Assembly (NCBI GenBank): GCA_021018815.1
Contig: JAITYX010000008.1
Coordinates: forward strand, 8,554,001 to 8,618,000
Reading direction: 5' to 3'
Origin: Talinum fruticosum
Lineage: Eukaryota > Streptophyta > Magnoliopsida > Caryophyllales > Talinaceae
Length of the DNA: 64,000 bases
This document shows, piece by piece, positions 1-13,100 of the stretch (its first letter is position 1; the number at the start of each line of letters is the position of its first letter). The notes below the pieces were generated by a model. That model was not told the DNA's origin. It ran no database searches and worked only from the letters and a program-made list of their open reading frames with translations. A program made the position numbers and the translations under genes.

Positions 1-288
1 AGCAATGGGGCAACTTACTTCAGATTTACAAGCCAAAATAGAAGAGTTTTCCTTTTTTTTTTCAAGTAGTACTAACATGCAACAACCCCTTTTATGAGGA
101 AATGTAGTCCCCCTAATTTTCCCTACACCCACTGATTCTAAATTACACAAAACATGGCACTCTAACCACCATGACATACATACAAATTCTTATTCGAACC
201 TCCCACCTTCCCTCCCCTTTTCTGGGTCGGCCGAGGAGGGGATACAGGGGGATATCTACACCCTGGTCCTATGACACACAAAAATTAA

Positions 289-3200
289 CTACTTCGACAA
301 GGTAGAAACCTGAGACTGATCCCAAGACCAAATATCAGTTACAGAGCTCACAGCCTCACTTACTAGACCACTTCCAGCGTTGCCATTCAGCACTTGATCC
401 ACATTGTCGTCGCTGATGCCTGAAAATGACCCTCCAAATGACCCATTTTGCCCTCGGATAGTGATGGCCGGAGGCAAGTTAGCCATGGTAGATAAGGCTT
501 GCGTGTTGAGCAGTTGGGGTAAGCCCAAGTGGGTCTGTAGAAGATGGTTCAAGCTGCACGATAACGAGCCACGAGCCACCATGTCTTCGGCTAGTTTCAC
601 CTGGGTTCATAAAAGGTCACGTTTTGTTACTTTGGTGTGATTTGTTATTAGCACCACTTGTACAGAAGTTTGCTGCTGATTCCCATACATTTTACCCGCT
701 ATCCTATCTGACATAAGTGACACCCCCGCATATGAGTTTTGCATTTGCTATACTACATGGTTATAAATAGAATCTACCTAAATTAAGAAATTAATGTACC
801 TTGGCTCTTAAGGCCTCGACATCTGATTTGAGAACCCGGTTGTTCGTAGTGGCGTCCCTGAGCTGCTGAGTTGCTTCGTTTAACTGCTTATACAGAGTGA
901 CATGCTCTCCATTGAGTTGATCAACCTGGAGAACAAGAACAAACTCAGTTTCTAGTCCACCTGGTATCAACCCCCTACCCCGCGAATTCCCACTAAAGTA
1001 TAGCTTAATTTCTAAAAATTTCTCAAACATTTGCTTTCCAATTTGTTCACCACTCTGTGAATGAATGTAAGCACCAGTACACTTCTGATCCCAACATTTC
1101 CACATTGTTTAGATGGGCAGTTCGATTTCACAATAAAAATGAATCATTATGTGTCACCCATCGATTTTCTGCCAAAACACCTTATCAATAACCATTCACC
1201 GCTCATATCTTTAATTTAGAAGGGCTAAGTTACCTGTATCTCCAAATCTTGTAGATGTGCTTGCTTCCTTCTTCGCGAACGACGAGCAGACTCCCTATTT
1301 GAAACCATCCTGAAATGTTTTCATAGCAGCATATTAGAATTCAGCTGAATGTCGTTCATCCTTCGTTTTTCTTTTCTCCAACTAACAGGATATTCAAGCA
1401 AAACGGGGATGAAAAGGTCAGATTGATTTCAGACAGATGATTGTGTATGAGTTGAATCGTTTAGGGTCAGATTAGGAACTGACAGCATCTCGATTTCCCA
1501 ATAAGCTTGTGAACAAAATGCAACCGATGATGATAAAAAAATTTCAAGGTTTGTTCTAGACTCTGGTCATTCAGGTCGTGCAGTCAAACACATCAAATTA
1601 TGAGCCCAATGGATACCTCCGCATGCGTCTGATATCAGCAGGATTGTTGCTCTGCTCACACGGCCCGGCCTCAATCTCAGCATCCTCATCCTCCTCGGAG
1701 GAGCCACCACTCCCATGATTGTCTCCGGCTTTGGGCTTAAGAGTTGAAGTTGGACTTCCGGCTGCCCAAGATGCCCAAAAATGTCATAACATCACAAATA
1801 ATGCCTTGAAGACAAAGGGATTGCAATCATTTGGTAGTATACACAAATATACTAGTACAAGACAAGCACAAGTCCTATCGTTATTTCAGGTTTCATCATA
1901 CCACATATCGATGATTGAGAATCAATGGTGACCGAGACACAGGGTTGCTGTTGTTGTTGGGGGCGACGCTCTGATACCGTGAAGGGGTTTCTCCCATTAC
2001 TCCTCCATAGGCTGAAAACCCGCTGATTATATCCTGCATTTTATCAAAAAGATTAAGAGATATCAAACTGTAGTACCTAATCTAATGCATCAAACTGGGA
2101 AGTTAATCATTCAAGTGAAAGAACAGGCTCAACAATGGTTATACTTGTATACTACATAGGCATATGCTTGGATAGGTGAAATTCTCCTATCTCTAACACT
2201 AGTATAACATGACAACACGCACAGACCTCTCTTTACTGATAGAAACACAAATCCCACACAAGACAACACAATTTAGACCCGAAGTTGACACCGATCATTT
2301 TTTTTTTCCAATGTTTATTAAAAAACCATGAAATGTAATGATAATGTAATATGATTGATCTTGTAATGCAATGTGAATTATATAGTTTCCCTATAATTTG
2401 TGTTAATAATAATAATAGAAAAGGAACTTTTGTATTACAATATTCTCATAAAATCAAACATAGTAATGAACTACAATCATATATATATTTATAAATTACA
2501 ATGTTGAGTACATCCAGTCAATAGACAAAAATCAACATTCAAAATGCGCGGACAAAAAGGTACTTTTTTAGGTGAATTCAAGCTATTTTTGAGTATCAAT
2601 CATTTTAAATACATCAATAAAAATTACATGGAACTAACACTAAATAAAATGTCTTAGCATGAAAAGGGGGAATAAGGATAAAAATTAACATAAAACAATC
2701 AAATTAATGAATATGTATTTTGATGGTAGATTTTGTCGGTGCAAATATAATTTATCCCTTTTCATGAAAAAAATAATTTATATTTAAATAGATCAGACTC
2801 TAGCTCAACTTGATTGCTAGCCCTTGTACCAACACCGTTCCCCAACCCAAAAACATGCGCGGCCGCGCACACACAAGCTTACTAGTCCATTTACTAACAC
2901 ACATCAGAAAATTCAGAACACTGGGCAGACTCTACCCTTTTGCAAGCACATGAAGAGGGAGGGTTTCCTATTTTTTAAATCATAATTAATAAGATGAACC
3001 AGTATAGATATTAGATAGGCAATTTGTTTACATAGACTACAATTTATATTATCGTCCAATAATTTCTTTATAATTGTATAATTCGATAAAATTTAGAGGT
3101 AAGACTGTTACATCGGATCCTTTTACACACATTCTGTTTGATGATGGATCTATCAGGATATGAATTTGGACCATTATCCCATAGATCCGCTACTTTAGGC

Positions 3201-4672
3201 TCTCTTTCCCCTCTAGATCTATAAAACCCCGATCTAAGATACAAGTAAAATTTTAACGTTTCTTTTTTTTTCACCTACTAATTTTTTCCCAACTTGGAAG
3301 AAGGTTTTCCTCTCCTTTTTCCTTTCGATGGTAACCAAAAAATAATAATATGAATAAATTTAAAATTGAAATTGAAATTTTTAATATCAATAATCAATAA
3401 CTAAAAATTAAAAAATCAAGTTGTTTAATGGAAACACTGGAGGGAGACTAGTGAATACTACTAGTGATTGGATCTTTTCTAATATGACACCCAATAATTG
3501 AAAACATCAGTCACACGTGTAAGTAGATGCCATCCCATGTCCAGGCAAGTACAACGACTACATAACAGGTAGACCACACGTGCTACATCATACGGTGACA
3601 CACACTCAAGGCAGGTTCATTTTAACGTATGAATTAATAAAAGTTAGTAAATATAAAATATATCATTAAATAATAACTAACGATAATTTTTTAACGCCGA
3701 AAGTTAATTCTACACAGTAATATGTTTGATTTTACATGAAAAATATAATTTATTTATATTTATATTTTATTATATTTTTTATGTTTATTTCTGTTTTTCT
3801 ATATTTGTTTATATTCGTGCGTTTATGTTGTAATAATTTATTTTTGTTTTATAAAAAAAAAAAGCAATTCATTTATGTTCTTTTCTACTCGTTTCTTTTC
3901 TTTTATATTCATTTCTTTTTATATTTCTATTTATGTGTGTTTTATACATAAGTTTGAATACACAATAGTAATAGCGTGATGATAAAACAAATAGGCCTAC
4001 ATCCTATAGTAATTCCCTTAAATAATATCTTTGATTTAAATTAGGCCTTATACAAAAAAATTATGTTAAAACTTAAAAAGAATATGCCTTATTATTATGG
4101 TTGCAAACTCGAATTCCTCATAAATTGATACTTCCTTCATCTTGTTCTCATAAAAATTTGAAATATTTTGAATAATATGACTTAAAATTTAAAATATTAA
4201 AATTTAATATTATAAAATAATAATTATATCAAAATATTTTTTATAATTAATATTTAATATTTTTAAAAATATATTTTTAATATTTAGAAAGATAGATATG
4301 AAATGAAGGAAGTAATTACATAGGCTTCTATATTTATGGCCCGATAAAATTAAGATGAAAAAAAAATAAATCTAAGAATAAGACATTAAATTAAATAAAT
4401 AAGAAGAGAGAGCAAGAAGGAAGCAATCAAGGGACCTGATTCTTGAAGCCGAAGGCGATATCACCTTCCGCCGGCGTCAGATTCCCGAACCCGAAGATCC
4501 CGTCCCCGGCCCCAGAATCTCCGACTACCGCCGCCGCCGATGATCTGTTGCTATTGTTGTTGACAGCGACGTCGTCGATTTGAGAGCGAAACAGCGCCTC
4601 CATAGTCAACACCGACGGGCTTTTCTTCATTCCACCGCCGCCGAGCGCCTCTCCTTTTTGGTGGTTGTTCAT
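289..4672 (-). CDS. Group C bZIP transcription factor (bZIP9/Opaque2-like), 6 exons
   Basis: Nuclear bZIP activator expected to bind ACGT-type boxes as a dimer, usually with group S1 bZIPs. Exons in transcription order: 4672-4436, 2022-1902, 1761-1617, 1309-1234, 925-800, 600-289. Phases agree throughout and give 338 residues. The N-terminus has an MKKSPS motif, typical of group C. Exons 2-3 join to the conserved [15 protein letters not shown] stretch, followed by an acidic Ser/Glu/Asp segment. Exon 4 is the basic region ([17 protein letters not shown], with the invariant N-x7-R). Exons 4-6 form the leucine zipper. A five-Gln run lies in exon 2. The six-exon layout and the basic region isolated on a small exon match the family. 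The exon 2 acceptor was chosen at 2023 because the alternative AG at 2034 breaks the frame. Intron 1 (2.4 kb) holds two MITE-like repeats. Family is certain; the exact orthologue (bZIP9 rather than bZIP10/25/63) is inferred from the MNNH start. Confidence 0.9.
3720..3961. repeat. MITE-like AT-rich element, ACATAAA family, copy 1
   Basis: The reverse complement shows degenerate repetition of ACATAAA/GAACATAAAT-type words bounded by imperfect inverted ends (TTTGATTTTACATG on the left, CATAAGTTTGAAT on the right). The same organisation recurs at 9840-10040 and 54734-54922. It lies inside bZIP intron 1. No coding capacity; the low-complexity open frame here is an artefact. Confidence 0.45.
4129..4314. 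repeat. MITE with CTTCCTTCAT terminal inverted repeats
   Basis: About 186 bp, flanked by TA on both sides. The two ends are perfect inverted copies of CTTCCTTCAT, with weaker similarity further in, and the interior is very AT-rich. TA flanks and this size fit a Tc1/mariner (Stowaway-type) MITE. It sits in bZIP intron 1, about 120 bp from the exon 1 donor. Confidence 0.6.
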
Positions 4673-4935
4673 GGATCGAGGTAATTTCTATTTCTATTTG
4701 AATCTTAATTTTACAAATATTTCTCGATTAACAACAGTTCAAATTAGCAATACACGGGGAATCGATACTATTATTACTGGATTAAGTAGTTAATTACTGT
4801 AATTAATTACGTGATTACTTAGTGGCGAAGCTTGCGGGGAGTAAGAGGAGAGAGAGAGAGAGGGGGAAGAGGGAGTGTGGTGGATGAAGGGTTGATATAG
4901 ATCGATGCAGAGGAGAGAGAGAGAGAGAGGTTGAA
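4673..4935 (-). promoter_or_regulatory. 5' leader/proximal promoter of the bZIP gene
   Basis: Region directly upstream of the bZIP start codon. It contains GA-rich runs on the + strand (about 4850-4864 and 4912-4930), i.e. CT-rich tracts on the gene strand, common in plant 5' leaders. I see no convincing TATA box and cannot place the transcription start. Confidence 0.35.
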
Positions 4936-5486
4936 GAAGGAGAAAAGCAACACAAAAACAAAACTTAACACGTATGTTTGGAAAATGAGATTGGAAGTGT
5001 GGGTCTCACATGATCTCTCTCTCTCTCTCCACCCTTCTTTTTCTTTCTTTTCCTTTTTTATTTCCTTTTTCTTTTCATTTTATTTATCTTTCTTTTTTAT
5101 ATTTTTATTTCAACTTGCTATAAATATTTTATACTTTATTATTTATTTATTTTTATTTACTAATTAATTAAGTGGAAATGTTTCAACTTTGATTTTTTTT
5201 TCTGATGTTGACGTTTGCCTAAACTCTAGCATGATTAGTGTGGTCGTACTTTCTAAAAATTAAACAACATAACAAATAATACTACTATTATTCAGAAAAA
5301 AAAAAAGGGACTCAACTAGCTAGAAAATGTTATTTTGGGATTTTCTTATCATATCAATATAAATAAATTCCTAATTTTAGATATAATTTACTCATAATAT
5401 ATTATGTGATGATTGTTTGATGGTATGACGGGTCAAAGAAGATGAGTTAAAAAAATTGTCCATAAGACAATTTCACCGGATATAAA

Positions 5487-5647
5487 TTAATACTAAGGTT
5501 TTGTTCCATTTAAATGTAATAAGTTGTAAGTAATTTAAATGTAATAAGTTGTAAGTAATTGTAACAAATTGTGAGGAGATGTAAGAAAATGTAAGGAGTC
5601 TGTAAGGTTGTTAGTTAAAGTTAAATGGAACATGGCCTAAGTATTAA
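5487..5647. repeat. MITE with 25-bp terminal inverted repeats and an internal tandem repeat
   Basis: Positions 5487-5511 and 5623-5647 are imperfect inverted copies. The key words are CTAAGG...TTGTTCCATTT on the left and AAATGGAACATGGCCTAAG on the right, embedded in a near-palindromic TTAATACT flank. Inside, 5508-5532 and 5533-5557 are a perfect 25-bp tandem duplication, followed by degenerate GTAAG/GTAAC words. No coding capacity. Confidence 0.6.
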
Positions 5648-7021
5648 TCCAAGAATCGACATGTAAGTATCCGTGTAAACAGAATAAATGAAGATAAATT
5701 ATAGATACACCAATTGAGATTTTAGGATGATTTAACGAGTAAACTTTATGTGCTTGGTCAACTTTTCGTTCGGTTTTATGTAGGTTCATTAAGGTAGTGT
5801 ATTCGTCAGCTTTAAGATAGAACAATATGTGGCTTGCTCAATATTACTTTTAAACTATTATTTTACTTTTAAAATATTTAAATTCATAAACTTTTTATTT
5901 TAATATAATACTTCTGTAATAAATTTTAAAATATTTTATCAGTAAATCTCTTGGAGGGAGCACCCAAAGATTCACTCAAACTGGCCCTAGCATGCAATGA
6001 AATGTTATATTTGAAAATTGGATCCTTGTTCATGGTATCACCATATCACTAATATTAATTACAAATCTTACAAAATTTGAAGGAACTCCCCAACCGCCCC
6101 CCAACAAAAAAAATGTAGGTTATTAGGAATAAAAAATATATAGATTTCAATGTAACAATTATAGTGACACATATATTATAATACTACAATAAAAAATATG
6201 ACTCTATAGAACTTAATTTAATGGGAAATCTATTTTTGGATTATCATAATTCAAATTGTAAATTTGAAATTTTTTATTGGAATATTGTGGTCAAGCTTTG
6301 CTTTCATTGATATATAGGAAAATAAAATAAGATGGAGAACTCATCTTTAACAATTTTATAAATAGTTAACATAATACTTAATTTTAATATGAATTTTTTA
6401 GTTACAATAAATTCTAACATAAGTATGTGACTTTAGATATCAGAATTTTTCGTAAATTATATTTTGTTAACTAAATTAGAAAAATGTAAGACGATGGACA
6501 TTTAAAATTTTAAACCATAAATAAGAAATATTTGTTTTTAAAATTTGTGTTGGATTACAATATTTTCTTATGAGACTGTTTCATCAAATAAAAAGGACAA
6601 ATGAATGAGAGCAAAAGTGAGAGGATAAAAGAAGAAGTCTCTTTCTTTTCCTTCTCTGCTTTTTTGTTTTCTTTTTTCCTTTTTATAACTTTCTTTTTCT
6701 TTCAATCAATTCTGCTTTTTTCAGTTTGTAAAGAAGCCTCTTTATATTTCCTTTGTTGGGCAGTCTTTATTGGTTGCTAAAGTTTTTCCCTCTCCTTTTT
6801 TGGGGGATCGGGGACTTTTACATCAAATTTAAAATTTAACTTTCTTTTAATTTTTTATTCTTCTGGTTAAATTTAAATTTGTTTTTCTGATGGAGTCATA
6901 CATACTTTAAAAAATTAACTTTTTTCTCGCATCGAATTAAAAATATTTTTTAGAAAAATTAATATTTCGACTGTTTTTATCAACAAAAAAAAAAACTTAG
7001 AAAATTATTTTGAGAATAAAC

Positions 7022-7292
7022 TACTCTTTCCGTTTCACAATACTTGTCGTTTTTAGTTGTGAGAGAATACCAAAGATGTACAAAATTTATGACAAACTTT
7101 GTGTTAAAAGACTAAATTGCCCTAGATTTCATTAGGAATGAAAAAAGTCAAAGAAAATGGAAGAAGGAAAAAAGTAATTAGGATAAAAGAGGTAAACTAG
7201 TCATAAATATGTCATTAGGGTTGTAAGGTAACAAATATTGTGAAATAAAAAAAAGTTACTTAAAGTGACATATATCGTGAAATTGAGGGATG
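7022..7292. repeat. Stowaway-like MITE, copy 1
   Basis: Left end CTCTTTCCGTTTCACAATA and right end, inverted, TCCCTCAATTTCACGATAT are diverged terminal inverted repeats of the CTCCCTCCGT (Stowaway) type. Interior words such as ACAAACTTTGTGTTAAAAGAC and the motif around ATGTCATTAGG are shared, in inverse orientation, with 10901-11154 and 60224-60489. Confidence 0.6.
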
Positions 7293-8903
7293 ATTAGGTT
7301 TAATAATAATTGATGAGATGAAAGATTCACTTGCTCATATGCTTAATGTCTTATCATATCATTTTACTGTTTATTCTATATAATGATTAATGTTATTCAT
7401 GTGAAAACGCAACTTAAAAGACAGCCATCTAAGTTTAGAGCGAGAGATGGCTGCTCATGAGATGGGCCTAAAAGATGGTCAAAATGAAGTATAGATAACT
7501 GTTTCTAAGAATGGATAAGAGTGGATTTTATTTTTTCAAAAGGAGTAAGTATAGGTTAGAATATGCGAACTTGGGTTCTGTAAATTTTATATGTCAATTG
7601 GACTAAAAGAAACTTTCAAAGTGTTGATTGAAGTGGATGAGTGTAGAGTTCTTTTGAAAAGAGCGAGCGATAGTGGATGAGAGTGGATATGGGTAAGTCT
7701 CGGATGAGTGTGGAAAATCAACACCTGTCAACTCAAAATAACAAACGTGTAATATTGTTTTTTTAAACAAGGAGATTGTTTAAATACCTATTGCCCCCCA
7801 GCCTCGTTTAATTTTGGGCCAAACAGCAAAAAACTAAAAAATTATTTTTGGAAAAACATTTCTCTCCTAAGTAAACGCATCCTAAACATTTTCTCCCATT
7901 TTACATTTGAATGGGCCCTCCCGGCGTGGCTTTCCCCCATATTGGGCCTCTTATTTTTGAGCTTGGGCCTATGTTTTTTTAAAACATTTGGGCTAAGATA
8001 CCAGACCATACTCGCCACAATTTGCCTCTTTCTGGCCTGTTCCATTTATTTTGTGCACTGCACACAAAGTTCTGTCACTATTTTTTTTTCTTTTTTTTGT
8101 TTGGGATCTTCTGGTCGCGCTCTGTAATTTCAGTGAAATTGAAATTCATTAGCTCCATTTGACTCCAGAAAAATTAGAAAGAAAGAACAAAAAAAGGAAA
8201 AATGAATTAAGTTTTTAAAAGAAAAAAGGAGAGAAAAAAGTTAGATGAAAAAAATTGTGAAAAATTTCGTCAATTTGGTTAATGATATTTTTCTTCTAAT
8301 ATTGACAGAAAAATGCAAAAGAAAATTCATATAGAGAGAGAAAGGGAGAAAAAAGGGAGGGTTTTCATTAATCAAGACTATTGAGAATTTTCTCTCTCTC
8401 TCATGACAATGCTAGATGGATAAGAAAAATAGAGTGACTTTAATTAATTGCGGATATTGAGAATTTACTCTTTTCTCTCCATGGTAGTGGTGAATGGGCA
8501 ATAGGTTAGAAAATGATTATAATTGTTTTTTCCTCTATTTTTCCTTGAACCAAACACAAAAAAAAAAAACCCCCATTTTCTCCGTACTTTTTTTCCTCCT
8601 CACTTTTTTTCATTTAAATTTTCTTTCCAATCTATTTTCTTAGAATCTAAATTTTCTTTCCGACTTATTTTCTTAGAATCAAATAGAGACTTAAAAAAAT
8701 CATATCAACTGAATCAATTGGTGATGTTGGCCAGTGTATTTGTGTGTTAAATGCGTATGTGGAAACAAATAAAAAAATCAATTTAAATTTACGGTTATCT
8801 TTTAAATGAAGTAGACGAGAACAATAGTGAAATGAAGATTGACGTATACATGTATCTATACGACCTAATAAAATCAACAATGTGATAAATACACTAATTA
8901 TAT

Positions 8904-8908
<5 letters not shown>

Positions 8909-8959
<51 letters not shown>
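8909..8959. repeat. (TA)n microsatellite
   Basis: About 25 uninterrupted TA units in the bZIP-DUF599 spacer. No neighbouring structure gives it a function. Confidence 0.9.
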
Positions 8960-8962
<3 letters not shown>

Positions 8963-9839
8963 ATGATGGAGTGGAGACATGAGAAAACAAATAATGATGT
9001 CAAAATAAAATTGCACGAGTAGAAACATTAGCACATAGGCCAAGTCATAGGGCAATAAGTAGTCTCATTAATATTGTGCTTCACTCATTGCTTCATGCTT
9101 CAAAAGCTCATTGAATTTGTGGTGGCATATTGCATTAGTTGAATGGTGCACTATGAGATGGACCAAAACTTCACTTTATTAATTGCCTTATCATTTTTTT
9201 TAAAAAAAAATACATATTATATGTTTGTGTCATATTACATCAGATTTATATATTTTGTAGTCCGACATCATCATAACAACTATAATTTTGTCAACAGTTG
9301 GATATAACCTTGAATATTTTGTCTAATGGGTTGTTGAAATATCAATTACAAAATATTAATCTACGAACCGAGAGATCACACAATATGTTTTTTTCCCTTT
9401 GGAATCCTGCATCATGATCCACTTTTATATTGTTTATCGGAAGTGAAACCGTTAAAAAGGAAAATTATTACTAAGTTTTAAATAGAAATTATGAAAAAGA
9501 AACTAACAAGCAAGTTGATTAGTTGATATTCTAATAAAATGTTTGAATCCTTAGAGTAGTGAATCTTTTATATCACTTAAACAATTTTTTTAAAAAATAT
9601 GGCACATGTGTAATGTGTTCAAATAAAGTAGCCATGTCTAGGGCACAATCCCCTTTAGAAATTGGGATTACAATGAGTTCATATAAATCCTTCATTTTAA
9701 AATAATTATGTAACTTTATGTAAATAGTCAAAATAAATCAATATATTAATTCTATTTATTATCACATTATACATTTTAATTAATGCACCATAGTAGTAGC
9801 AAATATCGCATTCTATAAAAAAATATTAAATATTGTAGT

Positions 9840-10040
9840 TGATTTGGGTTTGTTCCAAGTTATATAAAAAACAAACATAAATAGCATATATAGTATAAAC
9901 GAACAGAAAAAATAGGAACAAACAGAAACGATAAACAAAAGAGTAAAAACGATTAGAAACAAACATAAATTAACAGAAACAAATATAAATTAACAGAAAA
10001 CAAAATAAATGATAGTTTTTGTGTAATTTCAAATAGGACA
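9840..10040. repeat. MITE-like AT-rich element, ACATAAA family, copy 2
   Basis: Left end reads TTTGTTCCAAGTTATATAAA. The body repeats words such as AAACAAACATAAAT and AACAGAAACGA. The right end, inverted, reads ATTTGAAATTACACAAAAAC. Same organisation as 54734-54922 and, inverted, 3720-3961. It ends about 130 bp beyond the stop of the DUF599 gene. Confidence 0.45.
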
Positions 10041-10172
10041 ATAAAAATCAAAACGATACAAAAACGGTATAAAAAATAGGAAGACACTAGTCATATATTA
10101 ATCCGAAATATCCATATAGAATTATTAATTAATTCAACCTCAAAATCAACAAAGATCAATAGCAACACACAA

Positions 10173-13100
10173 TTACACATTATTGTCCATCTCACTATGA
10201 TGATGAATATCACCCTTGCCCAGACTACCCTTAGGACCCTCAAACACAAGGTCAAGATTGTAAAGCAAGGGGACTAAGGCCACACAACATAGGAAAACAA
10301 GGATAGGCCCAAATATCCATAGTAAAAGAGGCAAGGCAGAATAAAATAGCCTATTTCCTATTGTGTTTAAAATGAACCCCTCTCCAGCAACTCCCCTACA
10401 TAGTTTGGGGTACATACCCAATATGAAAGTCCTACATTAGGGTTATTTTGTGGAGGGCTTATGTTTATTAGGAAATTGACTTGGTTTATAAACCTAATTG
10501 AGAGAGAGTGGCATAGGAAGGAGAAGAGGAAGAAGAGAAGCAAGGTCACATATTTTAGGGCCATCATGAACTCGCCATGAGCTCCATACACGGAGTCGCC
10601 GAGGGGCTTCTTGATGCTGTATGTGCTGCTCAGAATGGCCGCTAGTCCTGAGCAAAGTAGTATCGAGGTTGTCGCCATTAGAGTTGAACCCATTATGGTA
10701 TTCCTTAGGGTCTGAACTGCTAAAATATTCTTCTTCTCATTGTCCTGTAATGTACAAGGTAAATTAATTTGGATAACCTTAAATATAAGATATATATAGT
10801 GCATAGTTCAACAAAAGACAAAAAAAAAATAAATCATAGGTTATATTGCATTAACATGTTAACTAACATACTACTATGTTATTAAGTGGTCCCAAATTTG
10901 TACGGCCTCAATTTCATAATATTTGTCACTTTTAAAAAATTCGTGTAATAATATCAGCCATTTTACATTCCTAATGACATATTAATGATTAATTTATCAA
11001 TTTTATATTTATTAATTGCTTTTTCTCTTTTTTCATTGAGTATCTTCATTTCCAATGAAACCTTATAACAATTTGGTTTTTTAACACAAATTTTGTACTT
11101 CCTTATATTCGCTAACAACTCAAAAACGCCAAATATTATGAAATACAGAGATTACTATATATATATATCTCAGTGCGAGCGATTTAGTGGTTTCACCAAC
11201 TTAACTATAATATTTACTTGTCATGAATTATGGTAAAATAATTCCTCTGCTAAAATTCTCAAAGGTTAGGAGGGAAAAAAAAGGCAAAATAGCACCACTT
11301 TGATTGGACTTCATACATAATATCCCATAAGCTTGTTGTAGATTTTTTTTTCTTTGCCTTTTGATTCTAACCTTGTTGTAGAAATATAATTAAAATGTTG
11401 AATATAATCTGATATCCATGTCATGCGGTATGTTAGTGTGGGTAAATTGTGAGACATTGGGACATCCATTTAATTGGTTAGACCAATGGCCTACAAATAT
11501 ACGACAACAATATATGCCAATCCACCTCAAGAAATCACCCTAGACTTCCCATTACAAACTTTTCTAGAATTAGTTTTTTTTTTTTTTTGTCTATAATTGT
11601 GTATTTGAATAGAGTCAAATTACTGTCGACTCATATATATATTAGAGCGCTCCTAACATATACGTATTTTTATTTATGGTTATAATCCAGTTATTAAATT
11701 GAGTTAAAAATTTCATAAATTGTGTTAAACCCTGTTCGACAACAAAGTTTAGAGTAGCGTTTAGTGTTTTGACTAAGTCAAAACTCTAACCAAACCAAAT
11801 AATAATGTTCGTTAAGACAATGTTTCAACTAGTGTTTACGAGTAGCTTATAACATTTCAAGTAGTATTTATGAAAAGGTAAGAATATTGTTTTTCACATT
11901 TAAAGAGTAATGTTTCATATTTTTTGATAAAAATATCCCTTCATTAATTTATATTTGGTAATTATTTATATCCTTTTATATCAATTTACAATAATTAGCT
12001 AATTTAGCCACTAAATTTGCCAAACACATTTATTCAATTTACAATAATTAACTAATTCAGCCACTAATTTTGCCAAACATATGTATTCAACAGCTCAGTT
12101 GAACGAGTTATCCGCTAATAATCAAAATGTAATAACAACTATCAGCTACTTAAATAACTATTCGCTATACAAACAGTTATATTTTATTCAAACAACTCAT
12201 TTTACTTGAACAATTATAATATTAAAAAATTGCATAACACGTAGGATAGAGTTTCGGTCGGAGAAAGACGATTATATGGGTTGTTTTTATCTCTAAAGAT
12301 GGAAACTACAGCCTAACGGCCATATGATGGATATACACTATCAAATTATATTTCTACAATTATTCTATAACATCCCTACATGTGTATCCTAATTAATTGG
12401 CATAATCCATATACTACTAAATCATTGAAATAAAGTATGTTTAAATTAAGATCTTATCATTACAACATACAACGAAACTCTTAAGTAAATAACATACCCC
12501 TTTTTGAAAATTTGTAAAAAAATTATTAAAACTATAAATCCCACACATACATAAATATTATCTCTTACAAGCCAACGAAGTAGTGAAATGAATGATCAAC
12601 ACCAAAAAAAAAACAAATAATTAATTATGATATTGAAATTTAATTACTTGCATGTTACCGCTGGAAAAATTCGGATTCGGGTTAAAAATTAAATTGGACA
12701 AATTAGTCATCGAGCGATTTTTTTGTCCGATATTTGATTTTTTGGGTTGGACAATTCGAACAAGTTTAAATTTGGATTCGGACAATATAAATAGGAAAAT
12801 TTTACGTCCAAATTTAAAACTCGGACAAAAAACCCATGACTGAACCGTATTTTTTTCAATGTCGGATAATCGGATCGGATGAAATTTTACCAGCGCTAAT
12901 ACACGTGATATAACGCAATATAATTACTGTAAAAATATTTATAATTTTTTTTTAAAAAATTAAGTTGAGCATCGATTACATTACATTAGAGTTGATGTTA
13001 AAAAATGAAATACTATACTTATGTCGTTAATTAATGTAAGGCTGAAAATGGGGGCTAAGGTGCGTGTACATAAGAGCTAGATTAGCTAGAGACGGTTATG

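Larger units (their letters stand above)
4936..10172. other. AT-rich intergenic spacer
   Basis: No convincing gene. The short open frames are low-complexity or lack similarity to known proteins. It holds MITE-like elements at 5487-5647, 7022-7292 and 9840-10040 and a TA microsatellite at 8909-8959. The rest is A/T-rich unique-looking sequence with poly-A and poly-T runs. Confidence 0.6.

Noticed and set aside
404..640. 78-codon frame on the + strand
   Set aside because: Antisense shadow of the last bZIP exon.
3736..3951. Phe/Tyr-rich open frame
   Set aside because: Low-complexity translation of the T-rich strand of a MITE-like repeat.
4931..5167. Ser/Phe-rich open frame on the + strand upstream of bZIP
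   Set aside because: CT/T-rich low complexity in the promoter region of the opposite-strand bZIP gene.
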